The notes: generated from the sequence alone by a model not told the origin. Counted from the first letter of the stretch, positions 17,877 to 29,069 are shown. The stretch is 64,000 nucleotides of DNA from an uncultured Prochlorococcus sp. (GCA_902591865.1 CACJCK010000001.1:55954-119953), one strand, 5' to 3'. Made by a program: numbers and translations.

Positions 17877-18611
17877 TTGAATCCACAATTATCCCCAAAA
17901 GCAATAAGAGAAATCCGAGAGGGAACTTGCAATCCTCTTGGTGCACCGCAAGTTACCACAGATTTAAGCGAAAATATTATACTTACAAGTCTAGACGATC
18001 TTCATAACTGGGCTAGACTAAGCAGTCTGTGGCCTCTCTTGTATGGAACAGCTTGTTGTTTTATAGAATTTGCTGCCTTAATCGGATCTAGATTTGATTT
18101 TGATAGATTTGGATTAGTACCTAGAAGCTCGCCAAGGCAAGCAGATTTGTTAATAGTTGCAGGAACAGTTACGATGAAGATGGCTCCAGCCCTAGTAAGA
18201 CTTTATGAACAAATGCCTGAGCCAAAATATGTGATTGCCATGGGTGCTTGCACAATCACAGGGGGAATGTTCAGCGCAGATTCTACAACTGCTGTAAGAG
18301 GCGTTGATAAATTGATACCAATTGATTTATACCTTCCAGGATGCCCACCAAGACCAGAAGCAATTTTTGATGCTGTAATTAAATTAAGAAAAAAAGTTGG
18401 TAATGAATCAATTTTAGAGCGCACAAAAACAGAGCAAACTCACAGATACATAACATCTGATCATGAGATGAATCTCGTTTTTTCTGAAAATACTGGTGAA
18501 TATCTAAACAAAACTTCCTCCAGAATTATTCAATCCTCCCAAAAAGAAAAAATAACTGAATTACCTGAACAAAGCGAAAAAACTGAAATTATTAATACTT
18601 TAGAAGATTAA
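17877..18611 (+). CDS. ndhK: NAD(P)H-quinone oxidoreductase subunit K
   Basis: NdhK carries the N2 [4Fe-4S] cluster of NDH-1 near the quinone site. The 244-residue protein has the cluster cysteines C60 and C61 ([10 protein letters not shown]), C125 (MGACTITGG) and C156 ([10 protein letters not shown]). The acidic C-terminal tail (about 185-244) is variable. TTG at 17877 is the only plausible start, since no ATG or GTG lies upstream of the conserved region. The stop overlaps the ndhJ ATG by one base (TAATG). Confidence 0.97.
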   Translation: MNPQLSPKAIREIREGTCNPLGAPQVTTDLSENIILTSLDDLHNWARLSSLWPLLYGTACCFIEFAALIGSRFDFDRFGLVPRSSPRQADLLIVAGTVTMKMAPALVRLYEQMPEPKYVIAMGACTITGGMFSADSTTAVRGVDKLIPIDLYLPGCPPRPEAIFDAVIKLRKKVGNESILERTKTEQTHRYITSDHEMNLVFSENTGEYLNKTSSRIIQSSQKEKITELPEQSEKTEIINTLED

Positions 18612-19141
18612 TGGAAAAAGACGGTTTAGCGAAATCCTCGGATTCTTCAATAGAAAAAGAAGGTTTTATAAGTCATTCTTTGTTTAAAGATGGAATTCCA
18701 AATCAATCTTTATCTGATGATCACATAGGAATTGAAAATATTTCTGTGGAACCTGACAAATTATATAAAGCAGTATCTGCCTTAAGAAATTACGGTTTCA
18801 ATTATCTCCAATGTCAAGGTGGCTATGATGAAGGGCCTGGTAAAAATCTTGTGAGTTTCTATCATTTTATAACTGTTGATGACTTACAAAAGATTGAAAA
18901 GATTAAAGAAGTCAGATTAAAAGTTTTTCTGAAAAGAGATTCTGATTTATCAATCCCTAGTTTGTATAAAATTTTCAAAGGAAGTGATTGGCAAGAAAGA
19001 GAAACTTATGATATGTATGGAATTAATTTTATTGATCATCCTAATCCCAAAAGACTCTTAATGCCTGAAGACTGGAGAGGATGGCCTTTGCGAAAAGATT
19101 ATATTCAACCAGATTTCTATGAACTTCAAGATGCTTATTAG
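18611..19141 (+). CDS. ndhJ: NAD(P)H-quinone oxidoreductase subunit J
   Basis: NdhJ is a peripheral-arm subunit of NDH-1, equivalent to the 30-kDa/NuoC subunit. The 176-residue protein has the conserved C-terminal signature [19 protein letters not shown] and then [17 protein letters not shown]. The N-terminal 35 residues are variable. It is coupled to ndhK by a one-base overlap. Its stop interlocks with that of the convergent yvcK gene (four bases shared). Confidence 0.96.
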   Translation: MEKDGLAKSSDSSIEKEGFISHSLFKDGIPNQSLSDDHIGIENISVEPDKLYKAVSALRNYGFNYLQCQGGYDEGPGKNLVSFYHFITVDDLQKIEKIKEVRLKVFLKRDSDLSIPSLYKIFKGSDWQERETYDMYGINFIDHPNPKRLLMPEDWRGWPLRKDYIQPDFYELQDAY

Positions 19142-20523
19142 CTTAATTTTTTTAACTTGCGGTATAAAAACATTACTGCTCTTGCCAGCCTCCTTGGATC
19201 ATGTCTAAGAGTTGGTGTTATTCTTTTTGAATATAGTGGTGCTTGCAAAACATAATAACCCTCAGATAACAATTTTGGTTTATTACATTTGACAGGCTCT
19301 GCCCCTCTGCTTTCGTAATAGTCTACTAGTGGAGACTTTTCAAATTGAATCTGAGATAAGATTGAGTTAAAAATTCGCGAATTAACTCCAAAATTTGATA
19401 ACTGTTTTTCTATTGCTTTGATATGTTGATAAACATCTAATCCATCTGTTTCTCCTGGCTGAGTCATCAAATTACTTATATAAATTTTAGGAGCACTACT
19501 TTCCAATAAGGCATCTACTATCTCTGGTACCAAAAGGTTAGGCAATAAAGAGGTATATAGACTGCCTGGGCCAAGAACAATTACATCAGCTTCTTTTATA
19601 GATTCAAGGGCACTAGGAAGAGCTGAAGGATTTTCAGGCAAATAACCAATCCTCGAAATTAACTTCTTAGATTTGCTGATCTTGCTTTCCCCAAAAATCT
19701 TTTCACCGTCTTCTAATTCGGCCCATAACATAACGTCAATATTAGTTGCAGGTAAAACTTGACCTTGTACCGCCAATACCTTACTAGAGGCTTGAACTGC
19801 TTTTTCTAAACTCCCCGTAATTGTTGTTAAAGCTGACAAGAAGAGATTTCCAAAACTATGGCCTTCAAGACCACTTCCTCCTGAAAATCTATACTGAAAT
19901 AATCTAGTTAAAGTAGGTTCTTCATTTGATAAGGCTGCCAAACAATTTCTTATGTCTCCTGGAGGTTGTACACCTAATTGTTTCCTGAGAATTCCACTAC
20001 TTCCGCCATCATCAGATACAGTTACGATTGCTGTAATATTGCTACTGTAATTTTTTAGGCCTTTCAGCAAAGTAGATAAGCCTGTACCGCCCCCAATCGC
20101 AACAATATTTGGGCCTCTGTTAAGTTTACTTTTAACTCTTAATGCATCAACTAAAAATGTATCTTTTTCTGGAACAAGTGCTTTTTGAATAGAATTAATA
20201 CTTCTATTTTGTCCAATCCCTATTAATAATATTCCAATAACAAAAATCAATGGGCCCATCAATGAAACAGGTAAAATACTAGTTAAACCTGCCATAACCG
20301 AAAAAAAGATTTCAATAAGCCAATAGAGCGGTCTTAAATTTGTCCAAATTGCAACGCCTAATAATGTAGTCAAAAAACCTATTGCAGATGTAAACATCCA
20401 TCTTTTTATTACCAATCCTGGCAAAAGCCAACTCAAAATTCTTAAGATTTTTGTCAATAAGTCAAAATTAGACTTTTTAAAATTTTTATAATATCCTCTT
20501 ACTCTTTTTTTACGCTTATTCAT
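19138..20523 (-). CDS. yvcK: YvcK/CofD-like protein (gluconeogenesis-factor family) with N-terminal membrane region
   Basis: YvcK proteins bind UDP-sugars and help balance central carbon and cell-wall metabolism in other bacteria. The 461-residue protein has the Rossmann-like [16 protein letters not shown] at about 141-156, [13 protein letters not shown] near 168, [13 protein letters not shown] near 188, and [15 protein letters not shown] near 313. About 130 extra N-terminal residues hold at least two or three membrane helices (about 44-62, 66-84 and 88-105), so it is probably membrane-bound here. The role in cyanobacteria is untested as far as I know. It is divergent from the Mla-type ABC genes. 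Confidence 0.88.
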   Translation of the reverse strand: MNKRKKRVRGYYKNFKKSNFDLLTKILRILSWLLPGLVIKRWMFTSAIGFLTTLLGVAIWTNLRPLYWLIEIFFSVMAGLTSILPVSLMGPLIFVIGILLIGIGQNRSINSIQKALVPEKDTFLVDALRVKSKLNRGPNIVAIGGGTGLSTLLKGLKNYSSNITAIVTVSDDGGSSGILRKQLGVQPPGDIRNCLAALSNEEPTLTRLFQYRFSGGSGLEGHSFGNLFLSALTTITGSLEKAVQASSKVLAVQGQVLPATNIDVMLWAELEDGEKIFGESKISKSKKLISRIGYLPENPSALPSALESIKEADVIVLGPGSLYTSLLPNLLVPEIVDALLESSAPKIYISNLMTQPGETDGLDVYQHIKAIEKQLSNFGVNSRIFNSILSQIQFEKSPLVDYYESRGAEPVKCNKPKLLSEGYYVLQAPLYSKRITPTLRHDPRRLARAVMFLYRKLKKLS

Positions 20524-20651
20524 TAAAAAACCTCTTAAATTATTTTTCGCAAATTAAAAAAATATATAATCATTATAAATCAAATTCATACATCCTTTTT
20601 TTATCTCAAAAAATAGGCAAAATAAAATACATAGATGCTCTTTATATAAGT

Positions 20652-21437
20652 TTGGAAAAATCAAAACATGCAGTGGAAACAAAAAACCTCTCAATAAGCT
20701 GGGGCGAAGTTAATGTGCTTAATCAAATAAATTTTGAACTAAATTATGGAGAGAAATTAGCTATTGTGGGGCCCTCAGGTTCTGGGAAATCAACCATTTT
20801 AAAAATATTAGCAGGACTCATTTTACCTACCAAAGGAGAATTAAGAATATTTGGTGAGAAGCAAACATATTTGAGATTAGATCAAAATAATCCTCCTGAT
20901 GTAAGACTAGTTTTTCAGAACCCGGCTTTATTAGGATCTTTAACTATTGAAGAAAATGTAGGTTTTCTCCTTAAGAGAAATAAAAACCTATCTAAAAAGT
21001 TAATTCATGAAATAGTATGTGAATGCTTAGCTGAGGTAGGTTTATTTAATGTTGAAAATAAACTTCCAAATGAATTAAGCGGAGGTATGCAAAAAAGAGT
21101 TAGTTTTGCTAGAGCATTAATTAATGATCAAACTCTAAATGCAAAGTCTAAACCTTTATTACTGTTTGATGAACCAACTGCCGGCCTTGATCCAATTGCC
21201 TCATCAAGAATTGAAGATTTAATTAATAAGACAAATGATAAAGCTAGCGGATCATCTATTGTAGTTAGCCATGTTCTTAGTACTATAGAAAGGACTTCTG
21301 ATAAAGTTTTAATGCTTTATGGAGGTAAATTCAGATGGGCAGGCTCGACTGATGAATTTAAAAAGAGTAAAGATCCCTATGTATTTCAATTTAGGAATGG
21401 GAAACTTGATGGTCCAATGCAACCCAAAGACATTTAG
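20652..21437 (+). CDS. ABC transporter ATP-binding protein, MlaF/Ttg2A type
   Basis: This is the ATPase of an Mla/MCE-type lipid transporter that moves lipids between membranes (in plastids, TGD3). The 261-residue protein has Walker A GPSGSGKST (40-48), a Q-loop in RLVFQNPALLGSL, signature ELSGGMQKR near 145, and Walker B LLLFDEPTAGLDP near 170. The start must be TTG at 20652, since no ATG lies near. The MCE protein follows after five bases, and no permease gene lies beside them, so the permease must be elsewhere. Confidence 0.9.
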   Translation: MEKSKHAVETKNLSISWGEVNVLNQINFELNYGEKLAIVGPSGSGKSTILKILAGLILPTKGELRIFGEKQTYLRLDQNNPPDVRLVFQNPALLGSLTIEENVGFLLKRNKNLSKKLIHEIVCECLAEVGLFNVENKLPNELSGGMQKRVSFARALINDQTLNAKSKPLLLFDEPTAGLDPIASSRIEDLINKTNDKASGSSIVVSHVLSTIERTSDKVLMLYGGKFRWAGSTDEFKKSKDPYVFQFRNGKLDGPMQPKDI

Positions 21438-21442
21438 CAATT

Positions 21443-22288
21443 ATGCGTAGAAGCTTAAGAGATTCGATAGTTGGTTTTTCCTTATTAGGAGGAATTTTAA
21501 TATTTACATTTTTTTCTTTTTGGCTAAGAGGAGTGAGATTATCTTCAAAAAATTGGTACCTCTTTGCTGAATTCAATAACGCAAGCGGTTTATCAAAAAA
21601 ATCTCCAGTTACTTATAGAGGAATCTTAGTTGGATCAATAGAAGATATCTTGTTCACTAATGAATCAATTAAAGCAAAAATAGTTTTAAATAATCCTGAA
21701 ATTATTCTTCCAAGGCCAGCATTTGCAAGGGTAGTAACAAATTCTTTCCTTGGAGGTGATGTACAAGTTGCTTTAGAAACTAGCGACAAGACAATTCCTA
21801 AAAACATTGCAAAACCTATATCCGAAAAATGCGATACCAAATTAATTATTTGTCAAGGAGACACTATCACAGGTAAACAACTATCAAGTCTCTCAAATAT
21901 AACTACTAAAATAAGTCAACTTTTAAAAGATACAAATCAAGAAAATTTAATTGAAAACATCGTTAACTCAATTGATCAATTTGATAGAACACAAGAAAAT
22001 CTTGATGAATTAATTTATATATCGAAACAAGAACTAGAGAGAGTTGAACCTCTAATTAAAGAAATTACAATTGCTGCTAATCATTTAAATAACATTTTGT
22101 CTACTCTTGATGATAAGGAAACCCTAAATGACATTAAATTGACACTTAATGCTGCTAGGTCTATCTCAACCAAAATAGATGATATGAGTGATGATTTTGA
22201 AAAATTAACACAAGATAAAGAATTAACTAAATCTATAAGAGATTTAACGATTGGACTTTCAAAATTCCTCAACGAAATTTATCCATAA
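21443..22288 (+). CDS. MlaD/MCE-family substrate-binding protein
   Basis: MCE proteins form hexameric rings that carry lipids across the periplasm. The 281-residue protein has one N-terminal membrane helix (about 10-30), an MCE domain at about 38-115 (FNNASGLSKKSPVTYRGILVG, then VTNSFLGGDVQVAL), and a long helical C-terminal region from about 140 with many Asn and Leu, likely coiled-coil. It pairs with the adjacent MlaF-type ATPase and resembles cyanobacterial and plastid TGD2. Its stop is seven bases from the convergent chlD stop. Confidence 0.9.
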   Translation: MRRSLRDSIVGFSLLGGILIFTFFSFWLRGVRLSSKNWYLFAEFNNASGLSKKSPVTYRGILVGSIEDILFTNESIKAKIVLNNPEIILPRPAFARVVTNSFLGGDVQVALETSDKTIPKNIAKPISEKCDTKLIICQGDTITGKQLSSLSNITTKISQLLKDTNQENLIENIVNSIDQFDRTQENLDELIYISKQELERVEPLIKEITIAANHLNNILSTLDDKETLNDIKLTLNAARSISTKIDDMSDDFEKLTQDKELTKSIRDLTIGLSKFLNEIYP

Positions 22289-22295
22289 GAAATAA

Positions 22296-24419
22296 TTAGA
22301 ATTCATTGATAGCATTTAAAGCCATAGCTGCGATAGCTTTATCTGTAGCTTTTGGCAATTGGACGTATTTCCCTTGAGCAGCCTCTGCTAATTCTTTACC
22401 AAATCCACTTGCTATAAATTTTCTCTCTGTATCAATTACTAAGAGTTTTATCCCAAGCATGGGATATTTTGCAGCGATATCTAGAACCTCCTGTTTTAAA
22501 TTTACATTTTCATTATCTTTTCCCTCAACCTCATTTTGTCCTAGAGATAATCCTAATGGTACATTTCCTCGGCCATCAGTGATACCTACAACAATAACTT
22601 GACCTATATCTCCTGTTGATAGAGCATTTTTTGCTACTTTTGCTGATTGTGTTAGTCCATGTGCCAAAGGGGATCCTCCACCACAAGGCATTGTTTCCAA
22701 CCTTCTTTTTGCAGCAGTTATTGATCTTGTTGGAGGTAAAAGCACTTCAGCCTGATTACCTCTAAAAGGAATAAGAGCTACTTCATCTCTATTCTCATAT
22801 GCCTCTGTTAAAAGTCTTATCACAGCACCTTTGGCACTTTGCATTCTATTTAAAGCCATAGAACCACTTGCATCAACAAGAAAAATTACTAAAGCTCCTG
22901 CCTTTTTTTGAAGAAGCTTTGCCCTAAAATCATTTTCTTCAATAACTATTGATTTATTAGGGTTCCTTAGTCTTCTCGATTTTTGATAAGGAGCAGCAGC
23001 ACGAAGGGTAGCATCTACAGCAATTCTTTTTACTTTCCCTCTTGGAATAATAGGTTTTACATATCTTCCTCTACTGTCACTAAATATGACTGATCTACTC
23101 CCGCTATTCCCTGCTTTAGCTTTAGCTGATGAAAAAAGCAATAAATCAGGATCAACCATACATGCCTCAGGGTCTAATATGAATTCTTCAGGTATTTCGG
23201 GAGTCGATTCTTCTTCACCATCAGAATTATCTTCTTGTTGTTCTTGCTCATTATCATTTTCACCAGTATCAGGTTCAGACTCTTCATTGTTTGATTGAGG
23301 TGGGGGTGGGGGGCTTTGATCCTCAGGAGGGGGTGGTTGAATATCATCATCTTCTGGAGGTATTTGCATCGCTCGTGGAAGAATAACTAACCTCACTGCA
23401 ACTTTTAGGTCTTCAGAATTTACATTCTCATCGCCTCGAAGAGCTGCATTAGCCTTTGCTACTTTTACTGCAAATAATTCTGACCTATGCCCTTCTACTC
23501 CTCCCCTAAGAGCTTCATTCACTAAATAAGTTATTTGCTCTTTTGTTATCTTGACACCCTTTAACCATTGCCTTGCCAAAATTAACTGAGTAGATAAATT
23601 ATCGGATTCTTCCGACCATTTTTCTGAAAATTTAATATTATTTTCTGCGTGTGATAAAACAGATTTTGTAATCTCAACTCTTTGAGCATTATCAATAGAT
23701 TGATCTGCGGAAAGCACAATAGCAAAACGATCTAAAACATGATCTCTTAAAGCACCTTCTTCAGGATTATAAGTTGCTATTAAAAGGGACTTACAAGGAT
23801 GAGAAAGGCTCAAACCATCTCTTTCAATATTATTTTGCTCTCTTCCTATAGCTTCAAGAATTAAATTTACAATTCCATCATCCAATAAATTTATATCATC
23901 TACATAAAGAACACCTCTATGAGCTTCTGCTAAAATTCCAGGCTGAAACACTTGTTCTCCCGTACTTAATGAGGCAGCCACATCAATTGATCCAACAAGT
24001 CTATCTTCAGTTATACCAATGGGAACTTGAATAAATGGTGCCTCTTTTACTTTTTTTGGAATTTCATCAATTTGATTCAAATAATCACTTCCAATTACCT
24101 CCTCTAACAATTTATTGGTACTAATATCCCATTCCTCTGGTTTATCTGGATCTAGGTTCCTACCAATAGGTCTTAATGAAGTATTTCTATTTCTCTTAGA
24201 TAGTGTTTCCAGTATTGATTCATTATCTAATACTTCTACAGGAGGGAGTAAAGTATGCAAACCCCTTGCTAATACTGACTTACCAGTACCTCTTCCGCCA
24301 GCGATAATCACTCCTCCTAAACTCGGATCAACAGCTGCCAAAAGCAAAGATAATTTCAATAAGCTATGACCTGTTATTGCCGCCAAAGGAAAAGCTCTAA
24401 AAGAATCCTTTGAGTTCAT
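22296..24419 (-). CDS. chlD: Magnesium chelatase ATPase subunit D
   Basis: ChlD works with ChlI and ChlH to insert magnesium into protoporphyrin IX for chlorophyll. The 707-residue protein has an N-terminal AAA+ domain (Walker [15 protein letters not shown] and [12 protein letters not shown]), a proline-rich then acidic linker at about 350-415, and a C-terminal integrin-I/VWA domain with the MIDAS motif DASGSM near 512. I choose the ATG at 24417-24419. A GTG 16 codons upstream is also open, but the ATG begins next to the conserved FPLAAITGH and has a GGAG about 14 bases before it. It is divergent from folK. Confidence 0.96.
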   Translation of the reverse strand: MNSKDSFRAFPLAAITGHSLLKLSLLLAAVDPSLGGVIIAGGRGTGKSVLARGLHTLLPPVEVLDNESILETLSKRNRNTSLRPIGRNLDPDKPEEWDISTNKLLEEVIGSDYLNQIDEIPKKVKEAPFIQVPIGITEDRLVGSIDVAASLSTGEQVFQPGILAEAHRGVLYVDDINLLDDGIVNLILEAIGREQNNIERDGLSLSHPCKSLLIATYNPEEGALRDHVLDRFAIVLSADQSIDNAQRVEITKSVLSHAENNIKFSEKWSEESDNLSTQLILARQWLKGVKITKEQITYLVNEALRGGVEGHRSELFAVKVAKANAALRGDENVNSEDLKVAVRLVILPRAMQIPPEDDDIQPPPPEDQSPPPPPQSNNEESEPDTGENDNEQEQQEDNSDGEEESTPEIPEEFILDPEACMVDPDLLLFSSAKAKAGNSGSRSVIFSDSRGRYVKPIIPRGKVKRIAVDATLRAAAPYQKSRRLRNPNKSIVIEENDFRAKLLQKKAGALVIFLVDASGSMALNRMQSAKGAVIRLLTEAYENRDEVALIPFRGNQAEVLLPPTRSITAAKRRLETMPCGGGSPLAHGLTQSAKVAKNALSTGDIGQVIVVGITDGRGNVPLGLSLGQNEVEGKDNENVNLKQEVLDIAAKYPMLGIKLLVIDTERKFIASGFGKELAEAAQGKYVQLPKATDKAIAAMALNAINEF

Positions 24420-24503
24420 TAAATCTTTTATTTCTCCTTTTTCTTTAAACTCGGAGTGCAAAATCACTTTAAATATGCCTGATATAGAATTTATCCAATA
24501 ACT

Positions 24504-25079
24504 TTGTTTTTTGTAGTGGAATTATCAAATCTTAATATCAAAAATGGACTATGTATATCCCTCGGTGCAAATATTGATAGTAAATTCGGAAGCCCTGTTG
24601 AGTCACTATTAATTTGCAAACCAAAAATAGAGGAAAGAATAAATGAGTGGGGAGATAGTTTCAACAATAAAAAAGAAGAGAAAAGCAAATTTCATGCAAA
24701 CTTTTTTTGGTCTTCAATTTATGAGACATCACCACATGGTGTTGAAAATGTGCAGCCAAATTATTTAAATACTATCTTACTTATAAAAAGTAATTCTTTT
24801 CCTAAACCATCAAATAAAAACGCGAAATTACTTTTAAAAGAGCTAAAAGAGTTAGAGAGATTTTTCGGACGAGAAGAGACGCCAAAGGGTAAGAAATGGC
24901 TATCAAGATGTCTCGATTTAGATATTCTTTGGTGGGAAGATTTTTATACGGTTGATGAGGAATTAACATTACCTCACCCTAGATTCATGAATCGGAATTT
25001 CGTTATTACACCACTATCTGAAATCTTAAGTAGAGGACAAAAGATCACAAAGATTGATGTCCCAAAATGGTCTATGTAA
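24504..25079 (+). CDS. folK: 2-amino-4-hydroxy-6-hydroxymethyldihydropteridine pyrophosphokinase
   Basis: HPPK transfers pyrophosphate from ATP to the pterin in folate synthesis. The 191-residue protein has [17 protein letters not shown] near residue 15, a [25 protein letters not shown] core at about 116-141 with the substrate-binding Arg/Trp and the metal-binding DLD, and [18 protein letters not shown]. The start is TTG at 24504 or GTG at 24516; neither has a strong ribosome site. It is transcribed away from chlD. Confidence 0.92.
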   Translation: MFFVVELSNLNIKNGLCISLGANIDSKFGSPVESLLICKPKIEERINEWGDSFNNKKEEKSKFHANFFWSSIYETSPHGVENVQPNYLNTILLIKSNSFPKPSNKNAKLLLKELKELERFFGREETPKGKKWLSRCLDLDILWWEDFYTVDEELTLPHPRFMNRNFVITPLSEILSRGQKITKIDVPKWSM

Positions 25080-25130
25080 ATGATTTACAAAACCAAAAAA
25101 TAACTGCTAGGATTTTTTTATTTAAAAATT

Positions 25131-25694
25131 ATGGGCAACAAAAACCGTATAAAAAGATCCATTTTTAAAGAAAAAATATCTGAATTAAAGTCAAAAAAAT
25201 TTAGTTTCGAAATAAATAGAATAGAGCTTCCAAACGGACATGAGGGTGAATATGGATACATTAAGCATCCTGGGGCAGCATTAGCCGTCCCTATTACAAA
25301 AGACAATAAAGTTATTATTCTTCGGCAATATAGATTTGCTGTTTCGAGGTATTTATTAGAATTTCCAGCAGGTACATTAGAAATAGGTGAAACGCCTATT
25401 GATTCAATTCAAAGAGAAATACAAGAAGAGACTGGATTCAGTGCGAATAAATGGGATGAGCTAGGAACTCTTGTCCCTGCTCCAGGTTATGCAGATGAAG
25501 AAATTTATTTATTTTTAGCTCGTGATTTAAACAAACTCAATTCCGAGGTTAAAGGAGATTTAGATGAAGATATAGAAGTATTAATTTTAGATCCCGACGA
25601 ACTAGATAATCATATTTCTAGTGGAGATGAAATTCTTGACGCAAAAACTGTGACGGCTTGGTTTAGAGCTAAACAATTTTTAGATAAATTATGA
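25131..25694 (+). CDS. Nudix hydrolase (ADP-ribose pyrophosphatase-like)
   Basis: The 187-residue protein carries a complete Nudix box (GTLEIGETPIDSIQREIQEETG, about residues 82-103), with upstream VIILRQYRFAVSRYLLEFPAG as in ADP-ribose pyrophosphatases. It probably hydrolyses ADP-ribose or a related nucleoside diphosphate sugar. The ATG is clear. Its TGA overlaps the photolyase ATG (ATGA, four bases), so the two genes are probably translated together. Confidence 0.92.
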   Translation: MGNKNRIKRSIFKEKISELKSKKFSFEINRIELPNGHEGEYGYIKHPGAALAVPITKDNKVIILRQYRFAVSRYLLEFPAGTLEIGETPIDSIQREIQEETGFSANKWDELGTLVPAPGYADEEIYLFLARDLNKLNSEVKGDLDEDIEVLILDPDELDNHISSGDEILDAKTVTAWFRAKQFLDKL

Positions 25695-27127
25695 ATAAAC
25701 CTAGAATACTTTTTTGGCATAGAAAGGATTTAAGAATATTTGATAATCAAGCTTTAATCAAAGCATTTTCATTATCAAATGCTATTACTTCAACCTATAT
25801 ATTTGATAAAAATTACTCACACGATTTCAATGCAAGTTCAAGAGCTTGGTTTCTAGGAAATTCGCTTCAAGAATTAGGAAATAATTGGAAAAAAATGGGT
25901 AGTAGATTAGTTATGGAAAAAGGAGATCCGGTATTAATAATTCCTCAATTAGCGAAGAAAATAGATGCTAAATTTGTTTTTTGGAATAGATCAATTGAAC
26001 CTTATGAGATTAATCGCGATTTACAAATAAAAAAAAATTTAAAAGAACAAAATATTCAAGTTATTGAATCTTGGGATCACTTATTAGTAGAACCCTTAAA
26101 AATATTTTCAGGAACTAACAATCCTTATTCAGTTTATGGACCTTTTTATAAAAACCTTAAATCAAAAATGAATTCATTAGGTTCATATAACCAAGATAAA
26201 GTTGTTTTCCAGTTTCAAGATATTGATAATAAACTCAAAGAAAATAAGACAATACATTCATCTGATTCGGTTCTAGAGAAATTTATCAAAAATATCAAAT
26301 TTCCTGGTTCGCGTATTTGTCCATGTAGACCTGGAGAGAATGCTGCAGAAACATTATTAGAAAACTTCATTAACGAAAAAAAAATATATTCTTATAATTC
26401 TGCAAGAGATTTTCCTTCCCATAATGGGACATCATTTCTAAGTGCATCTCTCAGATTCGGAACCATCAGCATTAGAAAAGTTTGGAACGCCACATTAAAT
26501 TTAAATTCAGATTTTGCAAATCAAGAAAATTACCTATCAATTGAAACTTGGCAAAAAGAACTTGTTTGGCGTGAATTTTATCAACATTGCTTATTCCATT
26601 TCCCAGAGCTAGAGAAAGGTCCATATAGAAAAAAATGGGATAACTTTCCATGGCAAAACAATAATGAATGGTTTCAACAATGGACCAACGGAGAGACCGG
26701 AGTACCTATAGTTGATGCTGCGATGCGTCAACTAAATAGTACTGGCTGGATGCATAACAGATGTAGGATGATAGTCGCTTCATTTCTGGTAAAAGATCTT
26801 ATATGCAGTTGGCAAATGGGCGAGAAAAAATTTATGGAGACGTTGGTTGATGGAGACTTAGCTGCAAATAATGGGGGATGGCAGTGGAGCGCCAGCAGCG
26901 GTATGGATCCAAAACCACTTAGAATTTTTAATCCATATACCCAAGCAAAAAAATTTGATCCTATTTGCGAATATATAAAATATTGGATTCCTGAATTATC
27001 TAAAGTGTCAAATTCAGAATTATTAAACGGGGAGATATCTAATTTAGAAAAAAATAATTATTCAAGACCCATTGTCAATCACAACATACAACAAAGATTA
27101 TTTAAGTCACTTTATACTGAAATTTGA
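25691..27127 (+). CDS. phr: Deoxyribodipyrimidine photolyase (cryptochrome/photolyase family)
   Basis: Photolyase reverses UV-made cyclobutane pyrimidine dimers with blue light. The 478-residue protein starts KPRILFWHRKDLRIFDNQAL and ends in the FAD-binding domain: WQKELVWREFYQH near 285, WMHNRCRMIVASFLVKDL near 355, the DGDLAANNGGWQWSASSG loop near 387-404, and FNPYTQAKKFDP. All hallmarks of class I CPD photolyase are intact, as expected for an organism living near the surface. It overlaps the Nudix gene by four bases and the convergent aminotransferase gene by 16. Confidence 0.95.
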   Translation: MNKPRILFWHRKDLRIFDNQALIKAFSLSNAITSTYIFDKNYSHDFNASSRAWFLGNSLQELGNNWKKMGSRLVMEKGDPVLIIPQLAKKIDAKFVFWNRSIEPYEINRDLQIKKNLKEQNIQVIESWDHLLVEPLKIFSGTNNPYSVYGPFYKNLKSKMNSLGSYNQDKVVFQFQDIDNKLKENKTIHSSDSVLEKFIKNIKFPGSRICPCRPGENAAETLLENFINEKKIYSYNSARDFPSHNGTSFLSASLRFGTISIRKVWNATLNLNSDFANQENYLSIETWQKELVWREFYQHCLFHFPELEKGPYRKKWDNFPWQNNNEWFQQWTNGETGVPIVDAAMRQLNSTGWMHNRCRMIVASFLVKDLICSWQMGEKKFMETLVDGDLAANNGGWQWSASSGMDPKPLRIFNPYTQAKKFDPICEYIKYWIPELSKVSNSELLNGEISNLEKNNYSRPIVNHNIQQRLFKSLYTEI

Positions 27128-28317
27128 ATTTCCTCTATACAATTCTTTAAAACTTTATTTAAATTTTCTGCTACATAAACTTGCTCTCCATAAGAAATCT
27201 CAGGAAACATTGGAAGACTAAGAACTTCAGTACAAATTCTCTCTGTATTTATGAGTTTTGTTCTAGAAAAATTTTTATTTTTGTAAGCTATTTGTGCGTG
27301 TATTGGAATTGGATAATAAATAATTGAATTAATACCTTTTTCAAAAAGTTGTTGTTTTACCAAATTCCTTAAGGAATAGTATTTTTTGCAATCAGTATCA
27401 AATAAATTTGAGAAATCTTCATTTAAAAAATATTTATCGTTTCTTAATTTGATGACGAATTGATTCCAAGAATGAGAAATTGAATCAGAGCCAATTTTTG
27501 GAAAACTAATAAATGGATTTTTTTCTAATAAATCGAGGTAATTTTTCGCAATTTTTTGGCGATTATTAATCCACTTAGAAATATATTTAATTTTAATATT
27601 TAATATGGCAGCTTGAATGGTATCAAGTCTGCTGTTATATCCAATTTGGGTATGGTGATATCTTATTGGGCTGCCATGAACAGAAAGCTCTCTAATTTTT
27701 TTGGCAATCTTCTGATCTGAAGTTGTTACTGCTCCACCATCTCCAGCAGCTCCTAAATTTTTAGTAGGGAAAAAGCTAAAACAACCTATATCACCGATAC
27801 TACCAACTTTGGAATCCTCCCACATTGTGCATGTTGCCTGGGCACAATCTTCGATTACTTTTAAGTCATATTTGTTTGCCAAAGATTTTATTAAGGTCAT
27901 ATTCACTGCATTACCAAATAGATGAACTGGCATAATTGCCTTGGTATTAGAATTTATTTCTTGTTCTATTAGTTCAGTATTAATGAGATAAGTTTCTGGA
28001 TCTATATCTACCAAAATAGGATTAGCACCAACTGCACTAATAGCCTCTGCAGTCGCAAAAAAACTAAAAGATGAGGTAATAACTTCATCACCAACACCAA
28101 TATCCAATGCGCGCAAAGCTAATACTAAAGCATCAGTTCCACTATTACATCCAATAGTATTTTTTACGCCAATCAGATTAGAAAAACTCTCCTCAAATTT
28201 AGCAATTTCTTTTCCGCCAATATACTGACCCCCTTTTAAAACTTCAGAAACCTCTCTCTCAATTTCTGAGCCAATTTCTTGGTACTGCCTATTTAAAGTA
28301 AATGGAGGTATCTGCAT
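27112..28317 (-). CDS. DegT/DnrJ/EryC1/StrS aminotransferase family protein
   Basis: These PLP enzymes aminate nucleotide-bound keto-sugars for surface polysaccharides. The 401-residue protein has the PLP lysine in SFFPTKNLGAAGDGGA (K186), GCNSGTDALVLALRAL near 57 and the VIEDCAQA aspartate near 157. The sugar substrate is not evident, and no other sugar genes lie beside it; the neighbours are photolyase and a redoxin. The ATG at 28317 matches the conserved N-terminus IPPFTLNRQY. Confidence 0.93.
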   Translation of the reverse strand: MQIPPFTLNRQYQEIGSEIEREVSEVLKGGQYIGGKEIAKFEESFSNLIGVKNTIGCNSGTDALVLALRALDIGVGDEVITSSFSFFATAEAISAVGANPILVDIDPETYLINTELIEQEINSNTKAIMPVHLFGNAVNMTLIKSLANKYDLKVIEDCAQATCTMWEDSKVGSIGDIGCFSFFPTKNLGAAGDGGAVTTSDQKIAKKIRELSVHGSPIRYHHTQIGYNSRLDTIQAAILNIKIKYISKWINNRQKIAKNYLDLLEKNPFISFPKIGSDSISHSWNQFVIKLRNDKYFLNEDFSNLFDTDCKKYYSLRNLVKQQLFEKGINSIIYYPIPIHAQIAYKNKNFSRTKLINTERICTEVLSLPMFPEISYGEQVYVAENLNKVLKNCIEEIQISV

Positions 28318-28370
28318 AGTGAATATATTAACCCTAAACCATATTTCTATGGGTAAAAAAAATTTTTAAT

Positions 28371-28964
28371 TCATTTAAACCAACTTGGTTCATTACCGGG
28401 AGTCCATTTAATATTGCAACCTAAAGAAGGCATCTGATTTGAAGGATAAGAATTATCTTGATTCAAATCTCTTACAGCAGAGCGCAAATCTTTTCCAGAC
28501 GGAGGGATATTATTACCTGGTCTACTATCGTCTAATTGGCCATGATAAAACAATAAAAAATCACCATCACATTCATTTGAAAAAAGATAAAAATCCGGGG
28601 TGCAAGCCGCTTTTAATTCCTTAGCAAAATTTTGATTTTCATCGTATAGATAAGGAAAACTCCATCCCTGTGATTGTGCTTGTAATCTCAAATTTTCAGG
28701 AGAATCTGAAGGATGATTGATAATATCATTACTTGAGATTGCAACTGTTTGAACTGTATTTTCAATTTCTTTACTTAAGGAGAAAATTTGATTCTCAATA
28801 TATTTTACAAATGGGCAATGGGCACAAATAAACATTAAAAGTAAATGCCGATTATCTAGATTATGAGAATTAAAATATTCATTTTTTGAAGAATTAGCAT
28901 TTAACATTTTGAAATCAGGTAATTGAAAACCTAATTCCAAAACCATAGAATTTGTTCTGACCAT
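28371..28964 (-). CDS. Thioredoxin-fold redoxin (AhpC/TSA-like)
   Basis: The 197-residue protein opens with VLELGFQLPDFKML, then has LLMFICAHCPFVKYI with a CAHC (CxxC) active site near residue 51-54, VAISSNDIINHPSDSPENL, and the cis-proline region AACTPDFYLF. This matches the family annotated as thioredoxin-like or alkyl hydroperoxide reductase-like proteins that are common in cyanobacteria. The ATG at 28962-28964 is chosen over TTG two codons earlier. The partner is unknown. It is divergent from fabI. Confidence 0.88.
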   Translation of the reverse strand: MVRTNSMVLELGFQLPDFKMLNANSSKNEYFNSHNLDNRHLLLMFICAHCPFVKYIENQIFSLSKEIENTVQTVAISSNDIINHPSDSPENLRLQAQSQGWSFPYLYDENQNFAKELKAACTPDFYLFSNECDGDFLLFYHGQLDDSRPGNNIPPSGKDLRSAVRDLNQDNSYPSNQMPSLGCNIKWTPGNEPSWFK

Positions 28965-29069
28965 GTTCAATTTAAAAATTCTTTATTATTTGAAAATTAT
29001 TGTATATTTTCCATTAATCCGTAAAGATAGGGACTTTTATATAGGAGAATAATAGAAATAATAAACAAA

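Noticed and set aside
23086..23298. Open frame on the + strand inside chlD
   Set aside because: It is the antisense of the proline- and acid-rich ChlD linker; such low-complexity sequence often leaves the reverse frame open.
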